Assembly (NCBI GenBank): GCA_954871525.1 | Contig: OX940865.1 | Coordinates: 1,178,001 to 1,242,000 of the forward strand | Reading direction: 5' to 3' | Source: Parietaria judaica | Lineage: Eukaryota; Streptophyta; Magnoliopsida; Rosales; Urticaceae | DNA length: 64,000 bases | Shown: positions 25,601 through 38,098 of the stretch, piece after piece | How the letters are laid out: each line of letters begins with the position of its first letter | Numbering within the stretch: position 1 is the first letter of the stretch | Made by a program: the position numbers and the translations under genes | The notes under the pieces: model-generated | Told to the model about the DNA's origin: nothing | The model's input: the letters and a program-made list of their open reading frames with translations, nothing else | The model's database searches: none

Positions 25601-27696
25601 TGTAACGCCCCTAAGTGGGGGTTAGAAGAATAAGACAAAAACAACGACTTTTCAAACTTGGACCGGTCAATGACACATCATCATTTAAACAATACCGTTG
25701 AATATTCAACGTCCAAGCCAACAAACACATAACTTTTGCCCATGAGACTTAAAACGACAATACAACATCAACGACCACAGTTTATACAACACCATAAAAC
25801 GACAAATACAAAGTATCACCATCACAAATATCCTTAATTTAATCCATTACAAGTCTGAATAAAAGATCATCCCAAAAAGCGAGATTCACCTCGACGAACA
25901 CTAGAGGTACGGCTAAGCTAATCAACACGTCGACCTCCTAACTCAAACTACTCCTCGTCCGGAGTCTGATACTGATCACCACCTGTAACTGGAAGGAAAA
26001 AAAATGTATATGGAAGGGGTGAGCACCACATGCTCAGTAGGGAATCTATTACCAATTCTCTTTACCGAACCTTTATTAGTGAAATTTCAATAAATAAATT
26101 AAACACCATCATAAACCATTTAATCATCATTTTCATAAAATAAATAAATATATATACTCCACAAAAGTCAAATCATTTCGGTGGTCCATGCCGAGTCAGC
26201 TCGCGCCTTTACTCCACTATATCCCATCGAGTCCTCAAGGCACGAGCACAGGTGGACTGGAAGTCCCTAACCGTAACTCGCCCTCGACTCGGGATCCTAA
26301 TCACCACCAAAGACGGCCAGTTCGCCATGGGTCGAAATTTGACTTTTGGGTCCAATCATATCCATATCCATGTCCATGTCCGGCCTACTGCGCAGTAGCC
26401 AGCTGCTCGTCAGCAGCTCATCCGCCCGAAGCGGGTACCATATCATAATAATCATCATCCGCCCGAAGCGGATACCAACCTCAATATACGTCATCCCGAC
26501 GTAACCATAAACATGAAATATAACAAGCATCAATCCGATGCAACCATACCTGGTATCCAGCCTCGCTATCAAGCGACGACTATACAACATTAATTTTATT
26601 AATTATCAAATCATTTCATTAAATCCCATATTAACCTATCCGGTTCAATCTTCATTAAAGCGTGGGTTTCTACGTTCATTTTAGATTGCGAGAAAAGGTA
26701 ATAACCCCTACCTCAATCCGTGGAAACTTTGACCGATCGACTAGCTAGTCGAAGATGTGGGTTCGTCTTGGCCCTAAGATTGATGACTAGAGACTTCGGG
26801 ATCTGTTGAATTAGTCAAAACGGGTGGTTCAGGTAGTACATTCTTCGAGGCGACCACGGGACGACTATCCGTGCCAGCTATAACACCGATACCATTCATA
26901 AGTCAAATACTACTAAGATTGGAATTCAAATTGTCATTTGAAAACCTGATACACTAAAAATTAACCCGGGCCGAATTCCCGTCGGGCACGCAAAACGAGG
27001 CAACAAAACGGGCATCAATTTGACAATGTAATACCTCTCCTAGCCTAATTCGACTATTCTAAACACAATGGCGAGGTCAATTTCACCAATCAAGGCCCAG
27101 AACACACCTAATTTCATCATCAAAATCAGTAACTAGGATAAGGAAATTCGAGCTTACCGAGAGTCCGATGACGATTCCGATCGAGGGCTTTCGATCTCCT
27201 CGACGAGGGCTTCAAAACCCCTCAATAAATTTTGAGATCGGAAAATGACGACGGCGGCCGACGGCGGCGACCGGCGACAGCGACGGCGAGGTGGCAACTC
27301 CAACAAACTCTACTAACCTTCGTGAACCCCGTTCCGGTGTTAGTTTTCTCAAATTCAAACCCAAACGAAAAAGATCAAGAGCTAAAAACCGAACCTTCCG
27401 GCAACTATTCCGGTCAAACTCCACCACCTCCGGTCAACTTCCGCCTAGCAGTAGACTCTTCTTCTCGAGAGCTTTCCGGCGCCACCAACCACGCTCCGAT
27501 CGGAGCTCCGGTGACCGAGCTATGGAGCTTTGAATCTTTGATGGGAGAAAGAAATAAATAGAGAGAGAGAGAAAGGGAGCTACGGGAAGATGAGGAAAGA
27601 AAAAAAAAGGAGGGGCAATGGTTTATTATTCGAACCTTTCCCTGACAACTCTTTTTTTTTTTTAATATATATATTATATATATATTGGGTTTTACA
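25601..27696 (-). repeat. 5' LTR of the Tekay-like element
   Basis: It is nearly identical to 19,695-21,786, with scattered single-base differences, mostly transitions, and slightly longer A and TA runs at the outer end. Confidence 0.95.
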
Positions 27697-27894
27697 ATCG
27701 GTCTAAGATTTAATCTTTACCGTCGGATTGAAAATTGATTAATTATATATATATCTATATATATTCGAATTATGTTTAAGGATAAATTCAAAAAAAAAAT
27801 GTTTTTAATAAATCTTTTTATCCTAAACTTATTTGATCCATTAGATCGGTTTTAAGAATCATCTCAACCGTTGGATCTAGATAAAAATGATTCG

Positions 27895-27950
<56 letters not shown>

Positions 27951-28732
27951 TCAAATTTTATGATGATAAGAAGATAAGATTGGATTTTGATTTATCTAAA
28001 TCTTTCTTATTTAATTAAATCCCTAATTAATTATATCCATTGGATTTAGATGAGATTAAATCTGGACCATTGGATTAAGATAATTAACTATATTTAATTA
28101 ATGAAATTCGAATTTAGGGAGGGAATATCTCCAATTTGGTTACAGTTTTGAGCCTATAAATAGGAGGCTCATTCTACACATTTTTCACACCTTTCCCCAA
28201 AGAAAAATTCGAACTCTCCCTCTTCCTCAGGGTCTGCGAATTTTCTCTCTGATCTCTTTCTTCTGGTTCGGCTTAGGAGACTATTTCTCCGGAAGCATAA
28301 AAAGAACCATCAGTTAAAGTTTTGCGACGGAGTCCTGCCGGCGAAGCCCACGCTTCGGTACGAGGATTCCAGGAGAATATCCCGGAAGATCACGGGAGAT
28401 TCCCTCAGCACCGGCGGAGCCCTGCCCGATTCAGAGCGCGCAGCCGGAAATCGTCAAACGTGGTACGGCCTTATGCATTGGGTTAATAAATGCAAACATT
28501 TACTGCTTTCTATTTATTTCCTATTATGACTAGTTTATTAATAATGAGTTGTGAATATTAAATTGCATAATATTTATTAGATCTTGGGATATGGTTATTA
28601 TCCGATATTTGGACCGTTATACGGATAACAAGTTTTTCCGCTTTAAAATAATTTTTAAATGTTACCCGGACGGTTCGGAGGTATAAATCGAGATAATTAT
28701 ACGGAATCCGAGACGTGATTTCCAACAAAGTG

Positions 28733-28797
28733 TTCTAGATACTGAGATAAATTAAGGTATGATCAGTTGTCTTAGTGAAAATGAGAGATTGAAAGAG
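28733..28797. other. 65-bp remnant of the pre-insertion target
   Basis: This unique sequence between B and C ends in AAGAG, C's target duplication. Joined across A and B it continues from ACACATGTCATGAC (14,991-15,003 plus 17,949), and across C it continues at 46,663. Confidence 0.8.
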
Positions 28798-30051
28798 TGT
28801 TGGAAATCGGTGGTATCAGTACGACTTCCTTACCACGATAATAGCCTCTGAGGCGTCCCGGTAACATTTTAAAATTCATTTTAAAGCGGAAATCTTGTTA
28901 CCAGACCGACGACACAGATATCAGGTAATAACCATTTCGTTAAGATCTGATAAATAGTTCGAATTTAATATTTTCATAATCATTATTAATAATCTAGTCG
29001 AATAGGAAATAAATAGAAATCATTAAATGGTTGCATTTATTGACATCATGCATAAGGCCGTACCTTAGTTGACGATTCCGGCTGCGCGTTCTGACTTCGG
29101 CAGGGCTCCGCCGGTGCTGAGGGAAATTCCCGTGATCTTCCGGGATATTCTCCTGGATTCCTCGTACCGAAGCGTGGGCTTCGCCGGCAGGACTCTGTCG
29201 CAAAATTTAACTGACGGTTCTTTTAAAGCTACCGGAGAAAATATCTCCTAAGCCGAACCAGAAGAGAGATCAGAAGCAGAAAACTCGCAGACCCTAGAGA
29301 GAGAGGGAGAGCTCAAGCTTTTGCTCTGGGGAAGGTGTGAAAATGTGTAGAATGATCCTCCTATTTATAGGCTCAAGCTGTAACCGATTTGGAGATTTTT
29401 CCTCCCTTTATTCAAATTTATTAAATTAAATATGATTAATTATTTCAATCCAATGGTCCAGATTCAATCTCATCTAAATCCAATGGATATAATTAATTAG
29501 GGATTTAATTAAATAATAATACATGATAATATCAAAATATTTAATCTTATCATCATATTAATGAAATTCGAATTTCATATATATACATATTAAAATTCGA
29601 ATTTGTTTATGATTATCTAGATCCAATGGTTAAAAATAAATCTTAACCAATCCAATGGATCAAATCAATTAGGGATAAAGTCAAATGCCCTAGGGTTTTA
29701 GAAAACCCTAATTCAAACTCTTATCCACATTTATATTCGAATTATATTATCATATATATAATATTAATTAATTTCTAATCTGACGGTAAAGATTAAATCT
29801 CAAAACCGATCCAACGAACACAATTAATTAAGCAAATTCGAAATACCTAAACTTGATCACCAAGTTTCAATTTCGAATTACATTTAGGGTTTAAATCAAT
29901 TATCTCAATCCAACAGTTGATATTAAATCATAACCGATCCAATGGATTAAATTAATTTTAGGGTTTTGCCAAAATACCAAAACAATAGGTACTTATGCCG
30001 CAAATATAAATTCTCCAATCCTCATATTCGAATTTAGCTAGGGTTTGTATT

Positions 30052-30883
30052 TGTAACGCCCCTAAATGGGGGTTAGAAGAAATAAGAAAAATAAAATAAA
30101 AATGACCACTAAAAAAAATTGACCGGTCAAAATCCACGTAATCATAAATTTGAAAAACTTGGACTATTCAACGTCCATGTCACATAAAACGACAACATTT
30201 GACTATTCAAAGTCAAAATTATACAACACAACCAAAGTTGCCTATAGGACTTAGACACGTCATCAAAACACTGAAAATCCGCAGTTATTTATACAACACC
30301 ACTGTAAAAATCAAAATACGACATCACCATCATTATATAATCCATCGCTACATTTTGTTATAACTTTAATACAAAGTCGACCACATAAACTAATATTCAC
30401 CTAAGAGAGTCCAACGATCCAAACTGGAGACGAGCATCCAAACAACAGCACTTGCTAATCCTCGTCCGAGAGCTGACACTGTACACCACCTGAGGCGGAG
30501 GGAAAAATAAAGGGGTGAGCACAAAAAGTGCTTAGCAGGGATAACTATTATCAAATCTCGATCGCCGAACCGTCATTAGTCCAATTATTACATTCAAAGC
30601 TTAATCATAAGATTTCATATATTTTCCTAACTCAATTCCATTAATTAAAAAATTAAACATCACAATCTGACCCACAGAGGCCTAAACACTTTGATTACCC
30701 AAAGAGAGAGAAAATGGTACGAAAATATACAGAGAGAGAGTGAAAGATGTTCGAGAGAGAGGAGAGAGAGAAAGAGGTGGCTGATGATGCCTTCTTTTAT
30801 CCTTATCTCTTTTTTTTTCTTTTTCTTTATTGATTTTCTTTTATTTGATATATATATAATATGATATATATATAGGCTTTACA
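30052..30883 (-). mobile_element. Tekay-type solo LTR, shortened, target duplication GTATT
   Basis: It begins TGTAACGCCCCTAAATGG and ends TAGGCTTTACA, between GTATT repeats (30,047-30,051 and 30,884-30,888). The first 500 bp and last 150 bp are homologous to the 2.1-kb LTR at 19,695, including the word GGGGTGAGCACA. The middle is deleted or absent. It is clearly older and more diverged than the nested Tekay pair. Confidence 0.88.
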
Positions 30884-31561
30884 GTATTTTCCAAACCCTA
30901 ATTCGAATTTACACATGTAACATTATATAAATATATATTTTTATTTATTAATATAAATATTTTAATTATTAATTAATTATTAATTAGATATGGGTTAATT
31001 AACAAAATGCCCATTTTGTTCAATACAAATAATTAAATACAAATAATTAAATTATATTAATAAACCTGATCTAAATATCACACATTCAATTTCATGGTGC
31101 CACACCATCATTTAAATTCGTGACATGTGATTTAATTTCATAGTTTATCGAACCGAGTCATAAACATAGAAAATCTATAAATCACAAACCGTAAGTCTGA
31201 ATGACTTGGTTCAAAAAGCAAAGTTGCTTAGAACTTAATTTACAACAAAATGATGCTGTTAGAAAATCTAAATTCTAACTTTCTTTTTATCGGTTAATTC
31301 CGTGTACCAAAATATGATACTTTTGCCACGCTGATGATAAAACTATTTGACGTCTGAATCAGACTTGTCAGTTTTATAAGTTGAGCCAAATGATTAAACA
31401 TTATCCAAAATGTATTTTAATCGCGTACGTATCATCCGTTACGGAGCTATACTGGGGACCATGGACCCGTATCACTTAAGCTCCAACGAACTGCTAGTTG
31501 TTCGTCAAACCTCGAAGTGATTCCACTGTAGACCCGAGGCTGCACTCTTTAGTGATACGAT

Positions 31562-33874
31562 TGATAGGGCCTAATTATTCTAATAAATAAAGGATATTTC
31601 TTGATATATTACTTTGATTTATTTATTAGAATGGAGCTATTATGTGGTGTTTATGTGTGCAGGGCGAATGTGAAAATAAATCAACAGCAAGGGCCAGATT
31701 GCAAAGGACTGTATTGTAAAAATAGAAAGTATACAATTCCAAGGACCAAAGTTGCAAAAAGAACAAACTTTGAGACTAGCTCATAATCTCCCACGTGCTG
31801 CTTCATTTGCACACTCACCAGCCCCACAAAAAGACGAAAAGCATGTATCAGATTCAAAATAAGAGAGGAAAATGACGAACGACGAACGAAGAGAGAGGAG
31901 AGAAAGTGCCCAAGCTCGAAGTCCCCTTGTGCTCGGAAATAACTCGCCGTTGCTGCTCTTCGAAGGTCCGTCATCGCCACTGATTCCAGAGCCTCGTAGC
32001 AGTCGTCGTTTGTTGTGAAAGCACCATCCGTCGCTCGAGATTCATCACCGGTGCTCGTGAAGGCCGTTGTAGCTGCTGCAGTACATCAATGGGCCGAGAT
32101 GTTATTGATTCGTGATGGGCCGGCTGAACGAGCAAAGCCCAGGAAAAGGAACGAAGGACTCAGATTTGAACGGTATTTTGGGAAGTTTCTGTTGAGATTT
32201 TTAAGGACGAAAATCATGTCGAATTAGGGCTAGGGAGAGATTCATATAAATACCCCTCATATTATTCAGAAAAGGGTCGTCATTCGGGAGGAGAAAGAGA
32301 GCTTCCCGAGGAGCTGCTCTTCATGCTTTCTGGTTTTATTATTCCCTCTCTCGGTGAAACGATGAACGTGATCGGCTAAGTCTGTAATTGGTTTGAGTTT
32401 CCGATACTATGATTCAATAAATCTGTGAGGCATTATTTTGTTCAATTATCAATCCGTGAATATCGATCTCGTTATCTAGAATAATATTATGTTATCAACG
32501 ATATCTCTTCTCCGATTTATATCAATTTCAATTGTCGAATTACGTTAATTTATCAATTGTTTCATTGTGATCGGTGATTGTGTATTAATCGTTAGCGTGA
32601 TATTATTATAGATTTCTTATAAGTACATCGACTGTATTTTTGAAGTTTATATACCGTTAATTAATTGACTCGTCGTACTTGTCTTTTGATTGTTGAACGC
32701 ACGTTTGGTTAGTTTGCTACGCGGTTAGTGAAATAGCGAAACAGATAAAGGAGATCGGCTGAATTAAATATTACCGCAGTGTTTTATTGTTCAGTTTTAT
32801 TGAAGTGTTCTAAATATTAATGCTGCTTAGATTTTAAATTCAGTTACGTTTGATTGGATTATCTCTGAGTTAGGTTTGATTTTTAAGGACGAAAATCATG
32901 TCGAATTAGGGCTAGGGAGAGATTCATATAAATACCCCTCATATTATTCAGAGAGCTGCCCGAGGAGCTGCTCTTCATGCTTTCTGGTTTTATTATTCCC
33001 TCTCTCGGTGAAATGATGAACGTGATCGGCTAAGTCTGTAATTGGTTTGAGTTTCCGATACTATGATTCAATAAATCTGTGAGGCATTATTTTGTTCAAT
33101 TATCAATCCGTGAATATCGATCTCGTTATCTAGAATAATATTATGTTATCAACGATATCTCTTCTCCGATTTATATCAATTTCAATTGTCGAATTACGTT
33201 AATTTATCAATTGTTTCATTGTGATCGGTGATTGTGTATTAATCGTTAGCGTGATATTATTATAGATTTCTTATAAGTACATCGACTGTATTTTTGAAGT
33301 TTATATACCGTTAATTAATTGACTCGTCGTACTTGTCTTTTGATTGTTGAACGCACGTTTGGTTAGTTTGCTACGCGGTTAGTGAAATAGCGAAACAGAT
33401 AAAGGAGATCGGCTGAATTAAATATTACTGCAGTGTTTTATTGTTCAGTTTTATTGAAGTGTTCTAAATATTAATGCTTCTTAGATTTTAAATTCAGTTA
33501 CGTTTGATTGGATTATCTCTGAGTTAGGTTTGATTTTATTGCGTTTAAATTGAATTAAATAATCTTAAGGAATACGTCAATCGGTAAGATATTCTGTAGG
33601 TTGAAGAACAAATTTATGTCGATGACCAGATGAATTGAATCATTAGTGGAAGTTACTCATGCCAATCGGTTCTCATATTATTTTCTCACAATTTTTCTCT
33701 CTTTTTATTTACTTATTCTTTCAAACCAAAAATCCCCCTTTTTACTTAACTTTTATTATTTTTGCAACGTTATTAGAAAACTCTTCGTGGGATCGACCCG
33801 TACTTACACTACTACATAAGTTTTGCAGGTTACGGTTTTAAATAGTAATTTGGGTTGCATACGACAGCACACCA
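31562..33874. mobile_element. Gypsy-like solo LTR with internal duplication, target duplication ACGRT
   Basis: It starts TGATAGGGCCTAATT and ends ACGACAGCACACCA. The flanks are ACGAT (31,557-31,561) and ACGGT (33,875-33,879); sibling LTRs read GATACGGTAT at this site, so the left repeat has one mutation. The end block (CTTCGTGGGATCGACCC, about 33,783) resembles the U5 end of Athila/Ogre-type LTRs, so a Ty3/gypsy origin is likely but unproven. No protein-coding interior is present. Confidence 0.7.
32196..33530. repeat. Tandem duplication, unit 682 bp, in the solo LTR
   Basis: Copy 1 is 32,196-32,877; copy 2 is 32,878-33,530. They are nearly identical except for a 28-bp deletion in copy 2 and a few substitutions. 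Each copy begins TTTTTAAGGACGAAAATC and includes a TATA-like TTCATATAAATACCCC, so the LTR has two promoter-like blocks. Confidence 0.95.
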
Positions 33875-34168
33875 ACGGTATATATTATTCCCTTATAACA
33901 GCATGGTGTCCATTGATTCAATCAAATTCGGGTTATTTTCCTTTCGCTTGATGACCACACATGAGCTGGCGATTTTTACTATAATGCTCCTCATTGAATT
34001 TTCATCCTTGACTCAGTCAGTAATATTATGAGCAACCCACATATGGTTTCGATTCATAAGTTGCGCACGGGTACCTCTCACTTCCCACAACTGACAACCA
34101 AGGGAATCATCATGACTCTAAAGAGAGTTGTGTGATGCCCATGTCTATGATCAAGCCATCCTTACTAC

Positions 34169-35145
34169 TGTTGACGTGGTTTTGCACGCCAATGGTCGAG
34201 GATATTGCGAATGGGATTTCGATTTGAATGTGCTAAGATTTTTATGGATCCTGACCTCCGCGTTGTCAATACTATCAACGATAACACACGAGATTGGAGA
34301 GCGAAGAAACAAATAAAACACCGGAGTTTTTTAGAGAGGTTCGTCTTAATGCGGTAGTTGACTACGTCCTCTGTACGTTTATTGCTTTAGAAAGATTGAT
34401 CAATCGGAACCACAAGCCAATTCCTGATCGATCGAAAACGAAAGAAAAACACTCTGAAGATATGAACTCTCAAGACTCTTTTCTCTCAAATGTTGATGCT
34501 TGCGTGCGTGTAGAAGGGCTGCCTTCTTGCTTTTATAGACGTCTGCTTCTGCCCGTTGGAGGTGGTCGGTTGTAATGGCTTCAAGTTCGGAGCTTGACTT
34601 GCTGCCGAGCTGACACGTGGGCCACGTATTGCGAGATTGTCATGGTAGTGGACCTTGACTGGTCGTCGTGGGGTTTGAATTCAGGTCGTGGCGGTTTTTC
34701 TGGTCGGTCTTCTAAGGTTTGAATTGAAGTGGCTGACCAGGTCTGCTCGTGCTTAAATGGATGGCTCTTTTCTGCTCGAGGGATTTTATTTGACTTCTGC
34801 TCAAATCCCTTTTGAGACAATCAGTCCGGGAAGGGCTTGGGTGTTGGTTTTAACCAAGTGTTTGAAGTGAGATTTTGAGTTATGTTCGAATTCTTCCTTT
34901 GAAACTCTGTTCGGACTTCTTTCGAGCTTATTCTGCTCGGGCGAGTATTTTGCCTTTTTGGGCTTTTAATTCTGCTCGGGCCCGAACATGATCAAGTGAC
35001 CAGTGGGCTTTTGGGCTTTGCATTCCACAGGCCCAATTTCGTTTGAATATTTAATATATTCAAAACTTAGTTCAAACAATTTAATCTTTAAATTTGATCA
35101 ATGACCTCACAATTCCAATTTATGGAACAAATTTGCACATCAACA
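34169..35145 (-). repeat. 3' LTR of the Tat element
   Basis: Plus-strand ends are TGTTGACGTGG and GCACATCAACA. A TATA-type box (minus strand, near 34,535, TCTATAAAAGCAAG) matches the one in the other LTR. It differs from 45,099-46,074 by scattered substitutions (a few percent) and one-base indels. Confidence 0.95.
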
Positions 35146-35160
35146 GTCAGCCCCCTACTA
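35146..35160 (-). promoter_or_regulatory. Polypurine tract of the Tat element
   Basis: On the minus strand TAGTAGGGGGCTGAC directly precedes the 3' LTR start TGTTGATGTGC. The purine run is interrupted by pyrimidines but is in the right place. Confidence 0.6.
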
Positions 35161-35510
35161 TAAAAAATACGAAGTATTATTTATAATATTAAAGTTGATA
35201 TAATCATGTAAAAATTTGTGACAAAAATTAATTAAATTTGCAAAATCGGAAACTTTCATGACTTTTGCCGCAAAATCAGATTAATTGGGGGACATCAGAA
35301 CTATTTTTATGATAATATCGCATTCTTCAGGGATCGAGCTGAAAACATTTCAAATTCGAAGAAGGTCGCAACCTCTTCGACTTCTGCTGACCTTGTCAGC
35401 TTTGACTTCTGCTGACGTTTCCCGACCAGGAGCTTAATCTCGATCGTTGGATGAGATTAGGGGCGAGATTCGAGGGAACCCTAGCCATGCGATGCGGGTC
35501 GATCTTCGAG

Positions 35511-35518
35511 TATAAATG
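35511..35518 (+). promoter_or_regulatory. TATA box of the antisense gene
   Basis: TATAAATG on the plus strand follows a GC-balanced upstream region (CTCGATCGTTGGATGAG, 35,437). It lies 80 bases before a good splice donor (TTCAG/GTAAC, 35,591/35,592), which fits a promoter plus leader exon read opposite to the element. Confidence 0.55.
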
Positions 35519-35542
35519 CACTCGAGTGCTATCAATCGAAGG

Positions 35543-38098
35543 TCCAATCAATCAAGTCTTCACTCTGCCCGGGACGTCTCTTCACATTCAGGTAACTACC
35601 CTTCTCTTCTCTCTATTTAAACTCTCGTCTTCTTTCCTTCTTCATTTTCGCATTCGAGAAGAAAGAATAGAGTCTCTCTTGCCATTGTTGAGTCTGCAAC
35701 ATCTTCGAGCTTCGCTTGTAGGTTTCCAGGTTTTCCTCAGCCCTATTCTGATTTAGGTTCTGTTCTTTTTTTTCGAATAGGAGAAACAAGCTTAGGTTTT
35801 GTGGGTCTTGTTTCTGTGCTTTTCTGGGTTCTTGAGATTTTGTTTGAAGATCTGGGTTTTGAGGCTTGAACTCTTGTTTTTTCGTAATTTTAGATTTCTG
35901 AGTCAATTCCTCTTGGGGTTGTGTGGAGAGCTAAGAACGAGGTTCTCTTCCCGGGTAGGGGCGTACATTGGACGGAGTTTTCCGAGGAGAGATTCTTTGA
36001 GGCTAAGTTGTGGATGCCTGGTTCCCAGAACACTTTCGTGCCTTACCATACACGTTTGTTGCAGTCGGAAAGCGACGAGGGCGGTAAGTGTTTCGAATTC
36101 GTTTCAGATTTTGGTCAGAAGTTTTGCTAAGGAAGTTTTTGTGCAGATACGATGGAGCTAAATTATCGGGAGGTCTGGGCTCAACGGGCAGCCGCCAAGG
36201 CTGCCGAGAAGAAGAAAGCCCAGGAGAAGGGCAAGGGAGTTCAAGACTCCGAGGAGACTTCTGGTCGGGTTGATCCGACTAAAGGGAAGAAGAGGGCCTC
36301 TGAAACGGCCAGGACTATCCTCGATGAGGGGGCGACTCAGGGGGCGGATCATGTTCTGCTCGCAGAGGCACAGGAAGCAGTTCCAAATCCGGAGGTTGTC
36401 GACAGTTCCGGGGACCACGCTCTCCGCGGGCGATCAGGAGGCTGCCCGGGGCGTGGCTGAGTGGCAGTTCGTCAAGATCTCCGACGAGGAACCTATCCTG
36501 CCGACAGTGGGGACCCCGGCGCCTATGACTTTGTATGGTTTGGCTCCATTTGTATCGAGTTCTCCGGTTAATCGGGCTCGATCTTCGGAGGAAGAAGCGG
36601 CTCGCAAGAAGCCGAAGGGGGACAAGCCTTCCCAAAGGTCTAGGAGGGAGCCACTGCCGACGGGTGTTCGGCCATCTTCTGGGGTGTCGCGACGTACAGG
36701 CGTTAATCCGCCGACCAGGAATCAGAGTTCTTCGAAGCGTAAGATTGTTTAGAAGAAAACTGCTGGTCGGGATAGGCCTTTGGTCGGTGATTTGCCGGAG
36801 CAGCCCGAAGTTGCCCCTGCTGCTGGGGGGTCGATGCCTCAGCCCGAGCCTTCGAGAGCGGCCAAGGTGTCTTGGTACGGTGAGAAAGGACTCTACGATG
36901 CGCCCCGGATAGCTGGGAATTTGCTTAAGCAGATGACCAGCGGGGGCGTCTCAGTCGTGAAAAATGCCAAGGTTACTCAGCCTCGGGCATACAACGCCTT
37001 TGCGGCGTTGTATTCCAAGGTGAGTGGGGTGCAAGGCTTCACTTTGTTATTTCATTTTTTTTATATAATTTTCCTTGAAAATTTTCTGAGGATGTTCCTT
37101 TTTTCTTTTGTTGACAGCTCGGTGCTTCTGCCAATGACATGGTCTTGAGGTATGAGGCCTCGATCAAGGAGTTGAAGGCGAGGCTAGCGGTGGCTGAGAG
37201 GGAAGAGGCCAAGGCTGAATTGGCCGAGAAGAAGGAGGATCTTGCTCGGGTGAATTCCGAGCTCGAAGAAAACTCCGGGCAGCTGGCTGCAAGGAATAAG
37301 GAGGTCGTCGAGTGCTTGCTTGCCGCTCGAGAGAGCAAGGTCAAGGCTCTGGAGATCAATGAAGTGGATATCCGGGAGAAACTCTCTAACGCCTCCGTCT
37401 TGGTCTCCGAGTCCCAGGCGAACGAGAACAAGGTAATCGGGATGCTTACTGCTTCCGATGCCAAGTTGGGCCGGGCAGAGAGGGATCTCAGGTCGGTGAG
37501 CGACGAGCTCATTTTGGTGAAGGTCGAGCTTGACTATGTGCAGGAGGCGCTAGAGAAAGCTCTCGATGATATTGCTACTGCGAAGGCAGCGGCCAAGGAC
37601 ACCCGTCGCTAGTATAGAAAGCGGGTCCAGCAGAGGAATGTTGTGATTGCTCGTCGCCAAGAGGTGGCCTACAAGACCAAACTCCTGCACCAAGTACAAG
37701 GTAATGTAGCCCTCGTAGGTGAAATCCTTGAGGGGAAGCTAACCGATCTGGAGGGTGAATTGGAGATCCTCAAGGAAGACAAGTTTGAGTATGAGGATTT
37801 CCTGGCCGCGAAGCCGGTGCCTGTAGTGGATTCGCCGATCCTCTCCTTAGATCTTGAATTGACCGAGAATGATGATGATGCAGATCGGGGGACCCAGGTA
37901 GATCCTTCTGACCTCGCGGAGCCGATCCTTGCGGAGCCTGGGGCGACTTCTTCCAATCCTGCTCCGGATTCAGCCGAGCCCAACCAAGTCGAGCCCAATC
38001 TGCTTCTCCCGACCGAGCCGATGTCATCCGAGCCGAACCCGTCCGAGCCGAACCCATCCAACCCGATCCCGCAGGAAGACACTACCGAAGCCGCTTGA
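35543..38098 (+). pseudogene. Decayed intron-containing antisense gene of the Tat element
   Basis: Exon pieces can be joined by plant-type sites: intron 1 at 35,592-35,893; intron 2 at 36,084-36,146 (GGCG/GTAAGT to GTGCAG/AT, 63 bp); intron 3 at 37,020-37,117 (AAG/GTGAGT to GACAG/CTC). Joining keeps the frame at introns 2 and 3. The product would have an N-terminal part (WTEFSEERFFEAKLWMPGS), a Lys/Glu/Ala-rich stretch, a conserved-looking SWYGEKGLYDAPRIAG, a long coiled coil (37,139-37,790) and an acidic, Pro/Glu-rich tail with EPNPS repeats. Damage: a frameshift near 36,440 and TAG codons at 36,750 and 37,610. No clear start codon. No enzyme motif; function unknown. Confidence 0.65.

Larger units (their letters stand above)
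19695..27696 (-). mobile_element. Tekay/Del-like Ty3/gypsy chromovirus, gag-less, target duplication ATCGG
   Basis: An 8,002-bp element lies between perfect ATCGG repeats (19,690-19,694, 27,697-27,701) and has two LTRs of 2,092 and 2,096 bp. By eye the LTRs differ at about 16 sites, so the insertion is young. The interior is only 3.8 kb. In minus-strand order it holds PBS, an unrecognised 540-bp leader, a protease stump, RT, RNase H, integrase with a chromodomain-like tail, and PPT. Gag and the N-terminal half of protease are absent. The coding part carries frameshifts and nonsense codons, so it must have depended on other elements for movement. Confidence 0.93.
17955..28727 (+). mobile_element. 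Solo LTR B with nested Tekay-like element, target duplication AAGTG
   Basis: B shares A's ends (TGTTGGACATG, TTTCCAACA) and sits one base after A's right target repeat. Its own AAGTG repeats are at 17,950-17,954 and 28,728-28,732. Removing the nested element and its duplicated ATCGG (8,007 bp) leaves about 2,766 bp, the same length class as A. The TATA box is at 28,151. An (AT)n run of about 45 bp lies at 27,901-27,945. Confidence 0.9.

Noticed and set aside
31557..33879. CACTA-type DNA transposon with an ACG 3-bp duplication
   Set aside because: TG..CA ends, an LTR-like leader and a better 5-bp ACGRT duplication supported by sibling empty sites favour a solo LTR.
34294..34575. 93-codon frame at the Tat LTR (repeated at 45,135-45,506)
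   Set aside because: It lies within the LTR on the strand opposite to transcription, with no motif.
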